This document shows positions 1 through 8,165 of a stretch of DNA of 48,336 nucleotides, one piece after another; position 1 is the stretch's first letter, and the number at the start of each line of letters is the position of its first letter. Below the pieces are notes generated by a model. It made no database searches and was not told the origin of the DNA. It worked only from the letters and a program-made list of their open reading frames with translations. A program made the translations under genes and the position numbers. The stretch lies in the NCBI GenBank assembly GCA_963627445.1, contig CAVGBM010000106.1, positions 1-48,336 of the forward strand, written 5' to 3'. This DNA is from F23-B02 sp963627445. Its GTDB lineage: Bacteria > Bacillota > Clostridia > Oscillospirales > Oscillospiraceae.

Positions 1-646
1 GTATCTCGTAGTCGGCAGGGATGTTTGGGTCTGCGGGCAGAGCCTTGGGGTTAAACCAGCAGGTTTTGATGCCGGCGTTTATGCCGCCGAGGATGTCCGA
101 GCTCAGAGTGTCGCCGACAATTATGGTGCTATCCTTGTCAAAGCCGTCAATTTCGGCAAAGCATGCATCGAAAAACGCCTTGCTCGGCTTATTATACCCC
201 ACCCGCTCGGAGATGAACACTTTTTCAAAATAGCGCTCCATATCCGCACTGCGCAGCCGTCTGTCCTGCACATCCGCCGTGCCGTTTGACACGAGGTACA
301 GGCTGTATTTGCCGTGCAGCGCATCCAAAACCTCGGGTGCGCCGTCGATGAAATAGTGCCCCACGCCGAGGAGGTACTCATAGGTTTTCTGCGCCATTTC
401 GCTGGGTATCTTCACGCCGAGCTCGTCAAAGAGAATGTCGAAGCGCTCAACGAGCACCTGTTCACGGCTTATCTCACCTTTTTCGAGCCGCCGCCACTGT
501 GCAGCGTTTATCTCGCTGTAATGGGCGACTATCCCGTCATCCGTGGGCAGACCGATGTGGGAAAAAGTCTTTTTTATCGCCGCTGCCTCGGCTCTATGGA
601 AGTCGAGCAGCGTGTCGTCTAAGTCAAACAGAACAAATTTTATCAT
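1..646 (-). CDS. YjjG-family HAD nucleotidase, 3' end beyond window
   Basis: HAD-superfamily phosphatase read leftward. It has no stop inside the window, so the C-terminus is missing. About 215 residues are visible. Motif I is FDLDDTLLDF near residues 7-16 (Asp8 nucleophile, Asp10 acid/base), motif II is LVSNGT, the lysine motif is GYNKPS, and motif IV is IIVGDTLSSDILGG. These match the YjjG family of noncanonical pyrimidine nucleotide 5'-nucleotidases (cytosolic housecleaning of nucleoside monophosphates). The start ATG lies one base after the TGA of the TPR gene (TGA-A-ATG), so the two are probably translationally coupled. The substrate is inferred from the family only. Confidence 0.85.
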   Translation of the reverse strand, partial: MIKFVLFDLDDTLLDFHRAEAAAIKKTFSHIGLPTDDGIVAHYSEINAAQWRRLEKGEISREQVLVERFDILFDELGVKIPSEMAQKTYEYLLGVGHYFIDGAPEVLDALHGKYSLYLVSNGTADVQDRRLRSADMERYFEKVFISERVGYNKPSKAFFDACFAEIDGFDKDSTIIVGDTLSSDILGGINAGIKTCWFNPKALPADPNIPADYEI

Positions 647-647
647 T

Positions 648-1730
648 TCAATGCACCGCATAGAAGCTCCACCTGTCCCGAAGCGACTTCGGGGCAAGCT
701 CAATGAGCTTTTCAAGCCAAATTTCGTATGTAAGATTGTAGTTATCAAAAAAGCTGATGCAGGTTTTGCTGCCGTCACGGCTCAGGGCAAAGCGCACGGT
801 CTCGCCGTTGTGATAAAATATCTCGCGCAGCTTATCCTCGAGTGCGCCGAAGCCGGGCAGTCCCACGCCTGATTTGAACGCATCCAAAAACCTCTCCTGC
901 TCGCCGGAAAACCAGTCCCAGAACTCGCCGAAAACGCCCAGCTGCGGCTTTTGCAGGGCAAAGCGCGGATTTTTCCTTGCAAGTATCTCCTCGACCGTCA
1001 GCGCATATCTCGCCTCGACCTCGGGCATCGCCTTGCGCAGGGCGGCCATCTTCTGCCGGGCGAGCAGCTTACGGTCGGTCGCTGCGTACAGCATCGCCCA
1101 CGAAAGGTCGAGCATCGGCGGCGAGTAGTTAAAGCTTTCCGCCTCATACAGCTCGTACTCGGCCTCGTCGTAGTGGCGCATCATGATAAGGCAAGCGGCC
1201 ATGTTGCCGTGGATAGAGCCCACGAGCGGCTCGTGCCTGACGGCGGGCACCTCGTCGCGCTGCGGTGCGTTCAGCACCCGGTCAAGCGCTTGGATATAGC
1301 TTGAAAGCGCCGCCTCATAGTGTTTTTCCTCGTGCAGGCACTTGGCGAGCATGAGGTAGACCATGTAAAACTCCGGCTCACGCTGCGCTGACTCCGTGAG
1401 CAGCACGGCAGCACGGTCGCGAAAGCCCATTTTCTCAAAGCACAGCCCCATGAAAAAGCCCCACGCCGCATGATCGTCATCCGTGCGGCAGCATTCATAA
1501 AGCCTATCGAGCCGCTTCATGCCCGTGAACACCTCGCCGCGGCTTATGAGGTTCAGCGCCGAGACGAGCTGGAACCGTGCGGCGGTCTCCCCCACGAACG
1601 CAGGCTCCATGATATCGCCAAACATGCGCGCGTGCAGATACCACGCATCCTCAAACGCAGCCTTCATGCGCGGCAACTTGAGCAGTCCGTTTGCAAACCT
1701 ATTGCGTTTTTCCCTGAACTTATCCGGCAT
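648..1730 (-). CDS. TPR-repeat protein of unknown function
   Basis: A 360-residue cytosolic protein with helical repeats typical of tetratricopeptide proteins, for example around FFMGLCFEKMGFRDRAAVLL, YLMLAKCLHEEKHYEAAL and ACLIMMRHYDEAEYEL. The last 120 residues are non-repeat and aromatic-rich (FGEFWDWFSGEQERFLDAF). No signal peptide or membrane segment is seen. I chose the ATG at 1730 over the upstream TTG because AGGAGAG lies 4-5 bases before it. It is followed immediately by the HAD phosphatase gene. Function is unknown; TPR arrays usually mediate protein-protein contacts. Confidence 0.75.
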   Translation of the reverse strand: MPDKFREKRNRFANGLLKLPRMKAAFEDAWYLHARMFGDIMEPAFVGETAARFQLVSALNLISRGEVFTGMKRLDRLYECCRTDDDHAAWGFFMGLCFEKMGFRDRAAVLLTESAQREPEFYMVYLMLAKCLHEEKHYEAALSSYIQALDRVLNAPQRDEVPAVRHEPLVGSIHGNMAACLIMMRHYDEAEYELYEAESFNYSPPMLDLSWAMLYAATDRKLLARQKMAALRKAMPEVEARYALTVEEILARKNPRFALQKPQLGVFGEFWDWFSGEQERFLDAFKSGVGLPGFGALEDKLREIFYHNGETVRFALSRDGSKTCISFFDNYNLTYEIWLEKLIELAPKSLRDRWSFYAVH

Positions 1731-1770
1731 GGCCTCTCCTGTCAAAGCTATTTGCCTATATAATAACCAA

Positions 1771-1801
1771 AAAGAAAAGAGCCGTCAATACAACGACTCT
1801 T
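1771..1801 (-). terminator. Rho-independent terminator of the 22-aa ORF
   Basis: A 9-bp stem (1777-1785 with 1793-1801) with a 7-base loop. Read leftward it holds one U-G wobble and is followed by UUCUUUUU. It separates the small ORF at 1814-1882 from the TPR gene. Confidence 0.7.
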
Positions 1802-1813
1802 AGATTGCAAATT

Positions 1814-1882
1814 TTACTTTTCAGCATTATCGGTCGGCTGGGTCTGGCCGCCCTGCTGCTTCTGCTTGTTCTTTTTGCTCAT
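1814..1882 (-). CDS. 22-aa basic/Gln-rich small protein
   Basis: A short ORF starting MSKKNKQKQQ and ending DNAEK. The N-terminal half is rich in Lys and Gln; the C-terminal half is polar. A strong GGAGGAAA ribosome binding site lies 7-8 bases before the ATG, and a clean terminator follows the stop. This supports real expression as its own transcription unit. No fold or function is evident. It could instead be a leader peptide, but nothing downstream except the terminator would be controlled. Confidence 0.5.
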   Translation of the reverse strand: MSKKNKQKQQGGQTQPTDNAEK

Positions 1883-1944
1883 TGCAGTTTCCTCCAATTC
1901 AAAGGTATGGAGGTATTATTCCGCAATGAGGCAAATTTTATACA

Positions 1945-2817
1945 TCATTCCTGCTTGAGCTCTTTAATGGCGTATTTCATAAAGCGCTTTACAGCCGGTG
2001 AGGCGTGCTTGACAGACGGCAGGATCATGCCAAGCGTTATCTTCTCCGGCGGCGAAACAGGCACCATTGCGACATCGCATGTCCAGCCGTGGACGATGAG
2101 CTCATTCGTAAGACTTATACCGAGGCCGTTTTCAACAAGCCCCCACGCAGAGAAGCTCTCGTTGGTCGAGTAGACGATGTTCGGCACGATGCCGTACTTT
2201 TTAAGCATCGTCATGACATCCTCGTCCTTGCCCATTGCAGGCATGATAAGATCCTCGTGTCTGCACCTTTCAAGCGGGAAGCTCTCGGCATTTGCAAGCG
2301 GGTGATCCATCGGCAGTATTGCGATCATTCGGTCATCGGCAAGCGGCACCCAGTCGCCGTCTATATCGTCGCCGCCGCTTGTAAAGCCGATATCGGCTCT
2401 GCCCTCGGCCATCCAGTGCAGCACCTCCTGCCGCACGCCCTCCATGAGGTTTATGGTTATCTTCGGGTACTTTTTCTTAAACGCCGCCACGACCTTCGGC
2501 AGCCAGTGCGTAGCTATCGAGGAGTAGGCCGCGATGTTTATAGTGCCGATATCCAGCCCGTTTATATTCGCTGCAAGCTCGTGCATGCGATTCTCCTGCG
2601 ACAGGAACGTGCGCACAGCCGGAAGCATCTTCTCGCCCTCGGCAGTGAGCACAACGCCCCTGGTCGTGCGCTTTAAAAGCAGAAAGCCGAAGTCGCTCTC
2701 CATGGCGGAAATGAGCTGGCTCACGCCGGAGGCCGTGTAGTTTAACCTGTCTGCCGCCTTTGTCAGGCTGCCGCACTCGGCGGCGGCTAAAAATGCTCTG
2801 CATCTTGAACTTTCCAC
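1945..2817 (-). CDS. LysR-family transcriptional regulator
   Basis: About 290 residues. The N-terminal winged helix-turn-helix (residues 1-60, FLAAAECGSLTKAADRLN..SGVSQLISAME) is followed by a LysR substrate-binding domain from about residue 90 (IGTINIAAYSSIATHWLPKVVAAF). The start is uncertain. GTG at 2817 has GAGGTG six bases upstream and is preferred; the GTG at 2826 would lie inside that site. Its 5' end faces a small membrane-protein gene, and a palindrome (2829-2845) lies in the space between. By family habit it autoregulates and controls the divergent gene. The effector is unknown. Confidence 0.88.
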   Translation of the reverse strand: MESSRCRAFLAAAECGSLTKAADRLNYTASGVSQLISAMESDFGFLLLKRTTRGVVLTAEGEKMLPAVRTFLSQENRMHELAANINGLDIGTINIAAYSSIATHWLPKVVAAFKKKYPKITINLMEGVRQEVLHWMAEGRADIGFTSGGDDIDGDWVPLADDRMIAILPMDHPLANAESFPLERCRHEDLIMPAMGKDEDVMTMLKKYGIVPNIVYSTNESFSAWGLVENGLGISLTNELIVHGWTCDVAMVPVSPPEKITLGMILPSVKHASPAVKRFMKYAIKELKQE

Positions 2818-2828
2818 ATCTGTCACCT

Positions 2829-2845
2829 CTTAAGTTTTACTTAAG
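2829..2845. promoter_or_regulatory. Palindrome upstream of the LysR gene, candidate operator
   Basis: CTTAAGT-TTT-ACTTAAG: two perfect 7-bp arms with a 3-bp centre, immediately upstream of the LysR start and about 30 bp from the promoter of the divergent gene. The position fits a LysR autoregulatory site. A related palindrome lies at 9906-9921. Confidence 0.45.
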
Positions 2846-2867
2846 TTAGCCTCTATTACTTGTAACT

Positions 2868-2895
2868 TTGCTTTATGATACCACGCCTGTATAAT
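2868..2895 (+). promoter_or_regulatory. Sigma-A type promoter of the 59-aa membrane protein
   Basis: TTGCTT, 16 bp, TATAAT (2890-2895). This gives a leader of about 45 nt before the AGGAGG site of the ORF at 2947. Confidence 0.55.
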
Positions 2896-2946
2896 TCAAT
2901 CAAGATGAAAAAACAAAATCTTAAAACTTTTTCAGGAGGTATTGAT

Positions 2947-3126
2947 ATGAAAGCATTGTCCGCAAAAACATTGGTCGTTCTCGCACTCGTGAGCCTCGTT
3001 CTGACCGTTTTGTTCACATATCTTTGGGCAACGCTTACCGGCACCGTTTCGACGGTCTCGTCCATCTTCGTGTTCTTCACCGCCGCCATTTTCGTGCTGT
3101 GCGTGAACACGGTCGATAAAAACTGA
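2947..3126 (+). CDS. 59-aa two-helix membrane protein
   Basis: Starts MKALSAKTLVV. Two hydrophobic segments (about residues 8-30 and 36-54) are joined by a short Thr/Ser-rich turn, with a polar end VDKN. A near-perfect AGGAGG site lies 7 bases before the ATG, a consensus promoter is upstream and a strong terminator is downstream, so it forms a monocistronic unit. It is divergent from the LysR regulator, which may control it. I do not recognise the family. Confidence 0.65.
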   Translation: MKALSAKTLVVLALVSLVLTVLFTYLWATLTGTVSTVSSIFVFFTAAIFVLCVNTVDKN

Positions 3127-3166
3127 TACTTCTCCCTCTCTCAACATATTTCCCAATCCCATGCAG

Positions 3167-3200
3167 ACAGCCTGCGGTTTTCCGCAGGCTGTTTGTGTTT
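3167..3200 (+). terminator. Rho-independent terminator
   Basis: Perfect 11-bp GC-rich stem (3167-3177 with 3182-3192), TTTT loop, then a T-rich tail (TTGTGTTTGT). It ends the 59-aa gene unit. Confidence 0.85.
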
Positions 3201-3246
3201 GTATATAAGCATTGAAAATTGCAAAAATAAATATGTTGTGTAGGGC

Positions 3247-3275
3247 TTGACATATACCCCTTAGGGGTATATAAT
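3247..3275 (+). promoter_or_regulatory. csoR-copA promoter with embedded CsoR operator
   Basis: Consensus TTGACA (3247-3252), 17 bp, TATAAT (3270-3275). The spacer holds TATACCCC-TTA-GGGGTATA (3253-3271), a perfect 8-bp inverted repeat of the C/G-tract type bound by copper-sensing CsoR repressors. Repressor bound there would block RNA polymerase directly; Cu(I) releases it. Confidence 0.88.
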
Positions 3276-3287
3276 CTCGCTCAGAAA

Positions 3288-3304
3288 ATACCCCCGGGAG
3301 GTAT
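3288..3304 (+). promoter_or_regulatory. Possible second CsoR half-operator over the csoR RBS
   Basis: ATACC-CCCGGGA-GGTAT, an imperfect echo of the main operator that overlaps the csoR Shine-Dalgarno site. It may be a secondary binding site or chance. Confidence 0.3.
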
Positions 3305-3308
3305 AAAG

Positions 3309-3617
3309 ATGGAATGTCAGGAAAAACAGTGCTGCTGCTCCAAGACCAAGATGCGCTCCGAACAGGAGGTAAAGCTGCTCATGAACCGGCTGAACCGCAT
3401 CGAGGGTCAGGTCAGAGGCATAAAAAAGATGGTGGAAAACAGCGCCTACTGCCCCGATATCCTGCTTCAGGTGTCGGCGATAACCGCTGCGCTCAATGCC
3501 TTTAATCGGGAGCTTTTGTCAACACATATACGCACCTGCGTTGCCGAGGGAGTGAAAAACGGCGACGACGGTAAGATCGACGAGCTTGTCGATACTCTCC
3601 AGAGGTTACTCAAATGA
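3309..3617 (+). CDS. csoR: Copper-sensing repressor CsoR
   Basis: 102 residues, DUF156/CsoR family, all-helical tetrameric repressor. The core (MNRLNRIEGQVRGIKKMVEN) is followed by YCPDIL and STHIRTCV, giving the Cys...His-x3-Cys copper ligand set. The N-terminus has an extra Cys cluster (CQEKQCCCSK) that is not part of the usual ligand set. It starts 34 bases after its promoter and its TGA overlaps the copA ATG (ATGA). The expected role is to repress csoR-copA in the absence of Cu(I). Confidence 0.95.
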   Translation: MECQEKQCCCSKTKMRSEQEVKLLMNRLNRIEGQVRGIKKMVENSAYCPDILLQVSAITAALNAFNRELLSTHIRTCVAEGVKNGDDGKIDELVDTLQRLLK

Positions 3618-6160
3618 AACAATTTATCGTTACGGGAATGACCTGCGCCGCATGTCAGGCGAGGGTCGAAAAGGCGGTGTCGAAGGTGCCGGGGGTCGAG
3701 ACCTGCTCGGTGAGCCTTCTGACAAACAGCATGGGCGTTGAGGGCTCGGCGTCGGATAATGATATCATCCGCGCCGTCACGGACGCAGGCTACGGAGTGG
3801 CAGTCAAGGGTGCGGCTCAGGCGGCAAAGCCGGATGAGGACGCTTTAGCTGACCACGACACGCCGGTACTAAAACGCAGGCTGTTTACAAGCCTCGGCTT
3901 TCTTCTTGTGCTCATGTATTTTTCCATGGGTGCGCACATGTGGGGCTGGCCTGTGCCGGCCTGGCTGGAGGGCAACCATGTCGCGATGGGGCTTATCCAG
4001 CTGCTGCTGACGATCATTATTATGATCATCAACAAAAAGTTCTTCGTCTCCGGTTTTAAGAGCGTCATGCACGGTGCGCCGAATATGGACACGCTCGTGG
4101 CGCTGGGCGCTTCCGCCTCGTTTTTGTGGAGCGTTTATGCGCTTTTCATGATGACCGATGCGCAGGTACACGGCGGCTCGGAGGCGGCCATGGCGTGGAT
4201 GAACGAGTTCTACTTCGAGTCCGCGGCAATGATACTCGTCCTCATCACCGTCGGCAAAATGCTCGAAGCGCACAGCAAGGGCAAGACCACCGATGCGCTC
4301 AAGTCGCTCATGCGTCTTGCGCCGAAAACGGCAAATGTGGTGCGTGACGGAGTTGAGGCCACTGTCCTGGTTGAGGAGGTCAAGCTCGGTGACATTTTCG
4401 TTGTTCGCCCGGGCGAGAGCATCCCTGTTGACGGCGTGGTATTAGAGGGCGACACCGCGGTGAACGAATCTGCGCTTACAGGTGAGAGCATCCCCGTCGA
4501 CAAGGCGGTCGGCGACACGGTGTCCGCTGCGACGATAAACACCTCAGGCTTTATCCGCTGCGAGGCAACGCATGTCGGCGAGGACACGACCCTTTCGAAG
4601 ATAATCAAGATGGTGAGCGACGCTGCCGCAACAAAAGCGCCCATTGCAAAGCTCGCCGACAAGGTGTCCGGCGTTTTCGTGCCCACGGTCGTGAGCATCG
4701 CCGTTGTGACGCTTATAGTCTGGCTTCTCATCGGCAAGCCCTTTGACTTTGCGCTGGCAAGGGCGATATCCGTCCTCGTCATCAGCTGCCCGTGCGCGCT
4801 CGGTCTTGCAACGCCGGTCGCCATCATGGTCGGCAACGGCGTTGGCGCAAAGCACGGCGTTTTGTTCAAGACCGCGGTCTCGCTCGAGGAAGCGGGCAAG
4901 GTGAAGATAGTTGCACTGGACAAGACCGGCACCATCACCAAGGGCGAGCCGGAGGTCACGGGGCTGTACCCCGCAGACGGCGTGACGGAGGCAGAGCTTC
5001 TCGCCGCTGCATACGCGCTTGAGGCAAAGAGCGAGCACCCGCTTTCCCGCGCAGTCGTAGCCGAGGCTGAAAAGCGTGAGCTTGCCGCCGATGAGGTCAC
5101 GGACTTCAAGGCGCTGCCCGGCAACGGCCTCAGCGCCACGCGAAACGGCAAGGTATTGCTCGGCGGCTCGATGAAATATATAGCCGGTCAGGTGAGCCCC
5201 GACAGGGCGGTGCTCGATAGCGCCGAAGCGCTCGCCGACAAGGGCAGCACTCCCCTGCTGTTTGCCGAAAACGGCAAGCTTTTGGGCATAATCGCCGTGG
5301 CAGATACCGTCAAGCCCGAGAGCGCAGACGCTGTCCGCGAGCTTAAGAACATGGGTGTTGAGGTCGTCATGCTCACGGGCGATAACCTGCGCACAGCGAC
5401 GGCAGTCGGCAATGCCGCCGGTATAGACAACGTCGTTGCGGGCGTTCTGCCCGACGGCAAGGAGGCCGTTGTCTCCAGGCTCAAGACGCTCGGCAAGGTC
5501 GCCATGGTCGGCGACGGCATCAACGACGCTCCGGCGCTCACCAGTGCCGATATCGGCGTTGCCATCGGCGCAGGCACGGATGTTGCCATCGACGCTGCGG
5601 ATGTTGTGCTTATGAACAGCAAGCTCAGCGATGTTCCGGCACAGATCCGCCTTTCCCGCGCAACGCTCACGAATATCCGCGAGAACCTGTTTTGGGCGTT
5701 TATCTACAACATCATCGGCATACCGCTTGCCGCAGGCTGCTTCATAAGCCTGCTCGGCTGGCAGCTCAACCCCGTGTATGGCGCTGCGGCGATGAGCCTT
5801 TCAAGCTTCTGCGTTGTGACAAACGCACTCAGGCTCAACTTGTTTGACATGTACTCGACCAAGCGCGACAGACACAGCAAAAACGCCGTTTCCGGCGAGG
5901 CGCTGAGCGCACTTATAAACGATATCAATTCAATGCAGGAGGAAAAAGCAATGACAAAGACAGTTAAGATCGAAGGCATGATGTGCACGCACTGCGAGGC
6001 TCATGTGAAGAAGGCACTTGAGGCTCTGGGCGGCGTTACCGGCGCAGAGGTCAGCCACGAGAAGGGCACGGCGATAGTCAGCATGACCGAGAGCGTCGAC
6101 AACGCAGCTATCACCGCAGCCGTCACCGACACAGGCTACACCGTCCTCGGCATCGAGTAA
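3614..6160 (+). CDS. copA: Cu(I)-exporting P1B-type ATPase with N- and C-terminal metal-binding domains
   Basis: 848 residues. The N-terminal heavy-metal domain has GMTCAAC (Cys11, Cys14). The transmembrane CPC ion-binding motif is Cys392-Pro-Cys394, the phosphorylation site is Asp436 in DKTGTITKG, SEHPLSRAV is the nucleotide-domain HP motif, and GDGINDAPAL is near residue 633. Unusually, a second complete metal-binding domain lies at the C-terminus (about 780-848, GMMCTHCEAHVKKAL), preceded by a linker and an internal ribosome binding site. The protein exports cytosolic Cu(I) at the membrane. The gene overlaps csoR by 4 bases, so repressor and pump are coupled. Confidence 0.95.
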   Translation: MKQFIVTGMTCAACQARVEKAVSKVPGVETCSVSLLTNSMGVEGSASDNDIIRAVTDAGYGVAVKGAAQAAKPDEDALADHDTPVLKRRLFTSLGFLLVLMYFSMGAHMWGWPVPAWLEGNHVAMGLIQLLLTIIIMIINKKFFVSGFKSVMHGAPNMDTLVALGASASFLWSVYALFMMTDAQVHGGSEAAMAWMNEFYFESAAMILVLITVGKMLEAHSKGKTTDALKSLMRLAPKTANVVRDGVEATVLVEEVKLGDIFVVRPGESIPVDGVVLEGDTAVNESALTGESIPVDKAVGDTVSAATINTSGFIRCEATHVGEDTTLSKIIKMVSDAAATKAPIAKLADKVSGVFVPTVVSIAVVTLIVWLLIGKPFDFALARAISVLVISCPCALGLATPVAIMVGNGVGAKHGVLFKTAVSLEEAGKVKIVALDKTGTITKGEPEVTGLYPADGVTEAELLAAAYALEAKSEHPLSRAVVAEAEKRELAADEVTDFKALPGNGLSATRNGKVLLGGSMKYIAGQVSPDRAVLDSAEALADKGSTPLLFAENGKLLGIIAVADTVKPESADAVRELKNMGVEVVMLTGDNLRTATAVGNAAGIDNVVAGVLPDGKEAVVSRLKTLGKVAMVGDGINDAPALTSADIGVAIGAGTDVAIDAADVVLMNSKLSDVPAQIRLSRATLTNIRENLFWAFIYNIIGIPLAAGCFISLLGWQLNPVYGAAAMSLSSFCVVTNALRLNLFDMYSTKRDRHSKNAVSGEALSALINDINSMQEEKAMTKTVKIEGMMCTHCEAHVKKALEALGGVTGAEVSHEKGTAIVSMTESVDNAAITAAVTDTGYTVLGIE
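5951..6160 (+). CDS. CopZ-like chaperone from an internal start in copA (candidate)
   Basis: In frame with copA, an ATG at 5951 is preceded by AGGAGGAAAAAGCA, a strong Shine-Dalgarno at suitable spacing. The product would be a 69-residue HMA domain with CTHC copper ligands, the exact size of a free CopZ chaperone. The sequence reads like a copZ gene fused to copA by loss of the intervening stop, with its ribosome binding site kept. Whether it is translated separately is not shown by the sequence. Confidence 0.5.
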   Translation: MTKTVKIEGMMCTHCEAHVKKALEALGGVTGAEVSHEKGTAIVSMTESVDNAAITAAVTDTGYTVLGIE

Positions 6161-6170
6161 CGGGCGCAGA

Positions 6171-6212
6171 AAAACAGGTAGGTTTCGTTTTGAAACCTAC
6201 CTGTTTTTTATT
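6171..6212. terminator. Bidirectional terminator between copA and the lysozyme gene
   Basis: Perfect 16-bp stem (6171-6186 with 6192-6207), GTTTT loop, U-rich on either strand. It serves copA rightward and the converging lysozyme gene leftward. Confidence 0.85.
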
Positions 6213-8033
6213 TCATATTGAGTTTGCAGTGCCCAGGAAGCGATAGAACATCGCCGCTATCTCGGCGCGGGACGCACCGCTCGTGGGCTCGAGCGTCGCC
6301 TCGTCGGTGCCTATGATGATCCCACCTGCGACCGCCCACTTCATTGCGTCAAGATATTGCTCGTCTATATCGTCGACATCCTTAAATTTCGTCAGATCCG
6401 CCTTAGCGGCACTGCTGCCGGAGAACTTGTACAGAAGATACGCAAACTCCTGCCTTGTGACGATGTCGTCGGGTCTGAAGAAACCGTAATCGTCGTCAAG
6501 ATTTATGCCGCTGTAGTGCATCCACACCGCAGCATCCCTATAGTAGTCGTCGGAAACATCGGTATACGGGTTCTGCTTGCCGGAAACTGACGGTGCGTCG
6601 GCAAGGCGGTAGAGCACAGTCGCCACCATCGCCCTCGTCATGGGCTCGTCCGGCTCAAAGGTCGTCGTGCTCGTTCCGATGAGCAGTCTGCTGTCGATGC
6701 AGTAGTCGATCTCATAATGCGCCCAGTGCGTTTCGCCGACATCGCAATAATCAAGCGAGGGGCAGTTTTCAAAGCGGTTGCAGCCCTTGACATAAACGCC
6801 CGTCACCGTCACGTCCTTTGACGGCATCGTAAAGTAAAAGCCCTTTGTCGCGCTGCCCTTGACCGTCACCTCGTTTGACTTCCACGAGCTTATCTTATAG
6901 CCGAACTTTTCCTCTGTGGACAGCGGATAGATATAGACCTTTGAGCCGACCTCGTACTTGCCGCTGCCGCCGCCGTTTTTGACCGTGACCGTATATGAGG
7001 TTTTTATCTTCTCGTAATTTGCAGTCAGCGTGACGGACTTCTTAGGCATGGTGAAATAATAAAATCCGTCGGAGTCCTTGCTTATGGTCAGATCCGATGC
7101 GCTTGATGACCATCCGGTAAACTGATAGCCGCTCTTTTCATAGGGGCTTATATACACCTTCACACCGGCCTTATTCTTGCCGCTTCCGAAGCCTCCGTCT
7201 ACCGTGACTGTGTATCTCGTGGGGGCGGTGCCTTCCTTCCACACGGCGGTCAGCTCGACATTGGTTTTTGCAAGCGTCCTATTTGTATAGTAGGTGCCGC
7301 TCGACGACTTCCAGCCGTAGAGGTAATATCCCGGCCTTGTCGCCTCGGGCATGGAGCTGTAGTGCTGACCCTTGGTGTAGATGACAACGCGGTTGCCGGC
7401 CGTGAGCGTGGCATCAGTTGCGTCGAGGTTGAGCTTGACCCAGACAAAATCATGACTGCCCGTACCGTCGTAGTCGCCGTAGAGAAATATCTTTGCCTCA
7501 TCGATGCGGCGCGCGATAAGTCCCTCATATATTATACCGCCGGAACTGCACAAAACGCCGAAGGCATCGGCGATCTCCTGATCCGGAAGCGGATCACCGC
7601 TTGAGTCTTTGAAGCCGTTCTTCAGGTATTTTGACAGCCTCCATCCGCTGTATGTTTCGACCCAATAGGCACCGAAATTATATGTAACGCTCAAAATGGC
7701 GTCAAACTGGCTTTGGCTGAAGCTCAGACCGTATTTGTCGATATATCCGTTTACCGCCTTTTCAAATGTTTTGATATCGTTCGCAAAAAGCTTATCCGCC
7801 TCGGTCTGCGTGATCGTCTGACCTTCATAGACGCTGCTGTCGGAATGGCCGTAGCCTATAGTCCAATTGTCTTCATTGGGGAGTTTATAGGCCTCAAGCT
7901 CACAGCCCTCCTTGGACTTTATGTAATTCATTATCTTTTCGCTTGCCTTCATGCCGCTGGCAGCGGAGGCGGAAAACGGCACAAGGCTGAAAAGCAGAAG
8001 CAGTACCAGAATAAACGATGTGCATCGTTTCAT
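6213..8033 (-). CDS. Secreted GH24 lysozyme with InlB-type repeats and three SLH domains
   Basis: 606 residues. A signal peptide (residues 1-25, LLLLFSLVPFSASA) leads into a phage-type GH24 lysozyme domain (about 35-170; catalytic Glu in KSKEGCELEAY, then WTIGYGHS). Next come three roughly 70-residue repeats of the InlB/bacterial-repeat type (GYYLYGWKSS, GYQFTGWSSS, FGYKISSWKS; about 195-420), and three SLH domains (about 433-603, for example VTRQEFAYLLYKF). SLH modules anchor proteins to wall polymers, so this is a surface-bound muramidase, probably for wall remodelling. The ATG at 8033 is chosen because GGAGAG lies nine bases upstream; the TTG at 8042 is too close to it. The gene is single, with its own promoter. 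Confidence 0.88.
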   Translation of the reverse strand: MKRCTSFILVLLLLFSLVPFSASAASGMKASEKIMNYIKSKEGCELEAYKLPNEDNWTIGYGHSDSSVYEGQTITQTEADKLFANDIKTFEKAVNGYIDKYGLSFSQSQFDAILSVTYNFGAYWVETYSGWRLSKYLKNGFKDSSGDPLPDQEIADAFGVLCSSGGIIYEGLIARRIDEAKIFLYGDYDGTGSHDFVWVKLNLDATDATLTAGNRVVIYTKGQHYSSMPEATRPGYYLYGWKSSSGTYYTNRTLAKTNVELTAVWKEGTAPTRYTVTVDGGFGSGKNKAGVKVYISPYEKSGYQFTGWSSSASDLTISKDSDGFYYFTMPKKSVTLTANYEKIKTSYTVTVKNGGGSGKYEVGSKVYIYPLSTEEKFGYKISSWKSNEVTVKGSATKGFYFTMPSKDVTVTGVYVKGCNRFENCPSLDYCDVGETHWAHYEIDYCIDSRLLIGTSTTTFEPDEPMTRAMVATVLYRLADAPSVSGKQNPYTDVSDDYYRDAAVWMHYSGINLDDDYGFFRPDDIVTRQEFAYLLYKFSGSSAAKADLTKFKDVDDIDEQYLDAMKWAVAGGIIIGTDEATLEPTSGASRAEIAAMFYRFLGTANSI

Positions 8034-8104
8034 TTGGGGCAACTCTCCTTTAATCCGTATTTGTAATCAAGCTGAATTTGTTTCAAAATTTTAAGAACAT
8101 TTGT

Positions 8105-8133
8105 ATTATAGCAAAAAAATGCCGAAAAATCAA
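8105..8133 (-). promoter_or_regulatory. Promoter of the SLH-lysozyme gene
   Basis: Leftward TTGATT (8128-8133), 17 bp, TATAAT (8105-8110). It gives a leader of about 65 nt. Confidence 0.65.
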
Positions 8134-8165
8134 GTCCCCGAGCCGTTAGGTGAATTTTGGAGGCA

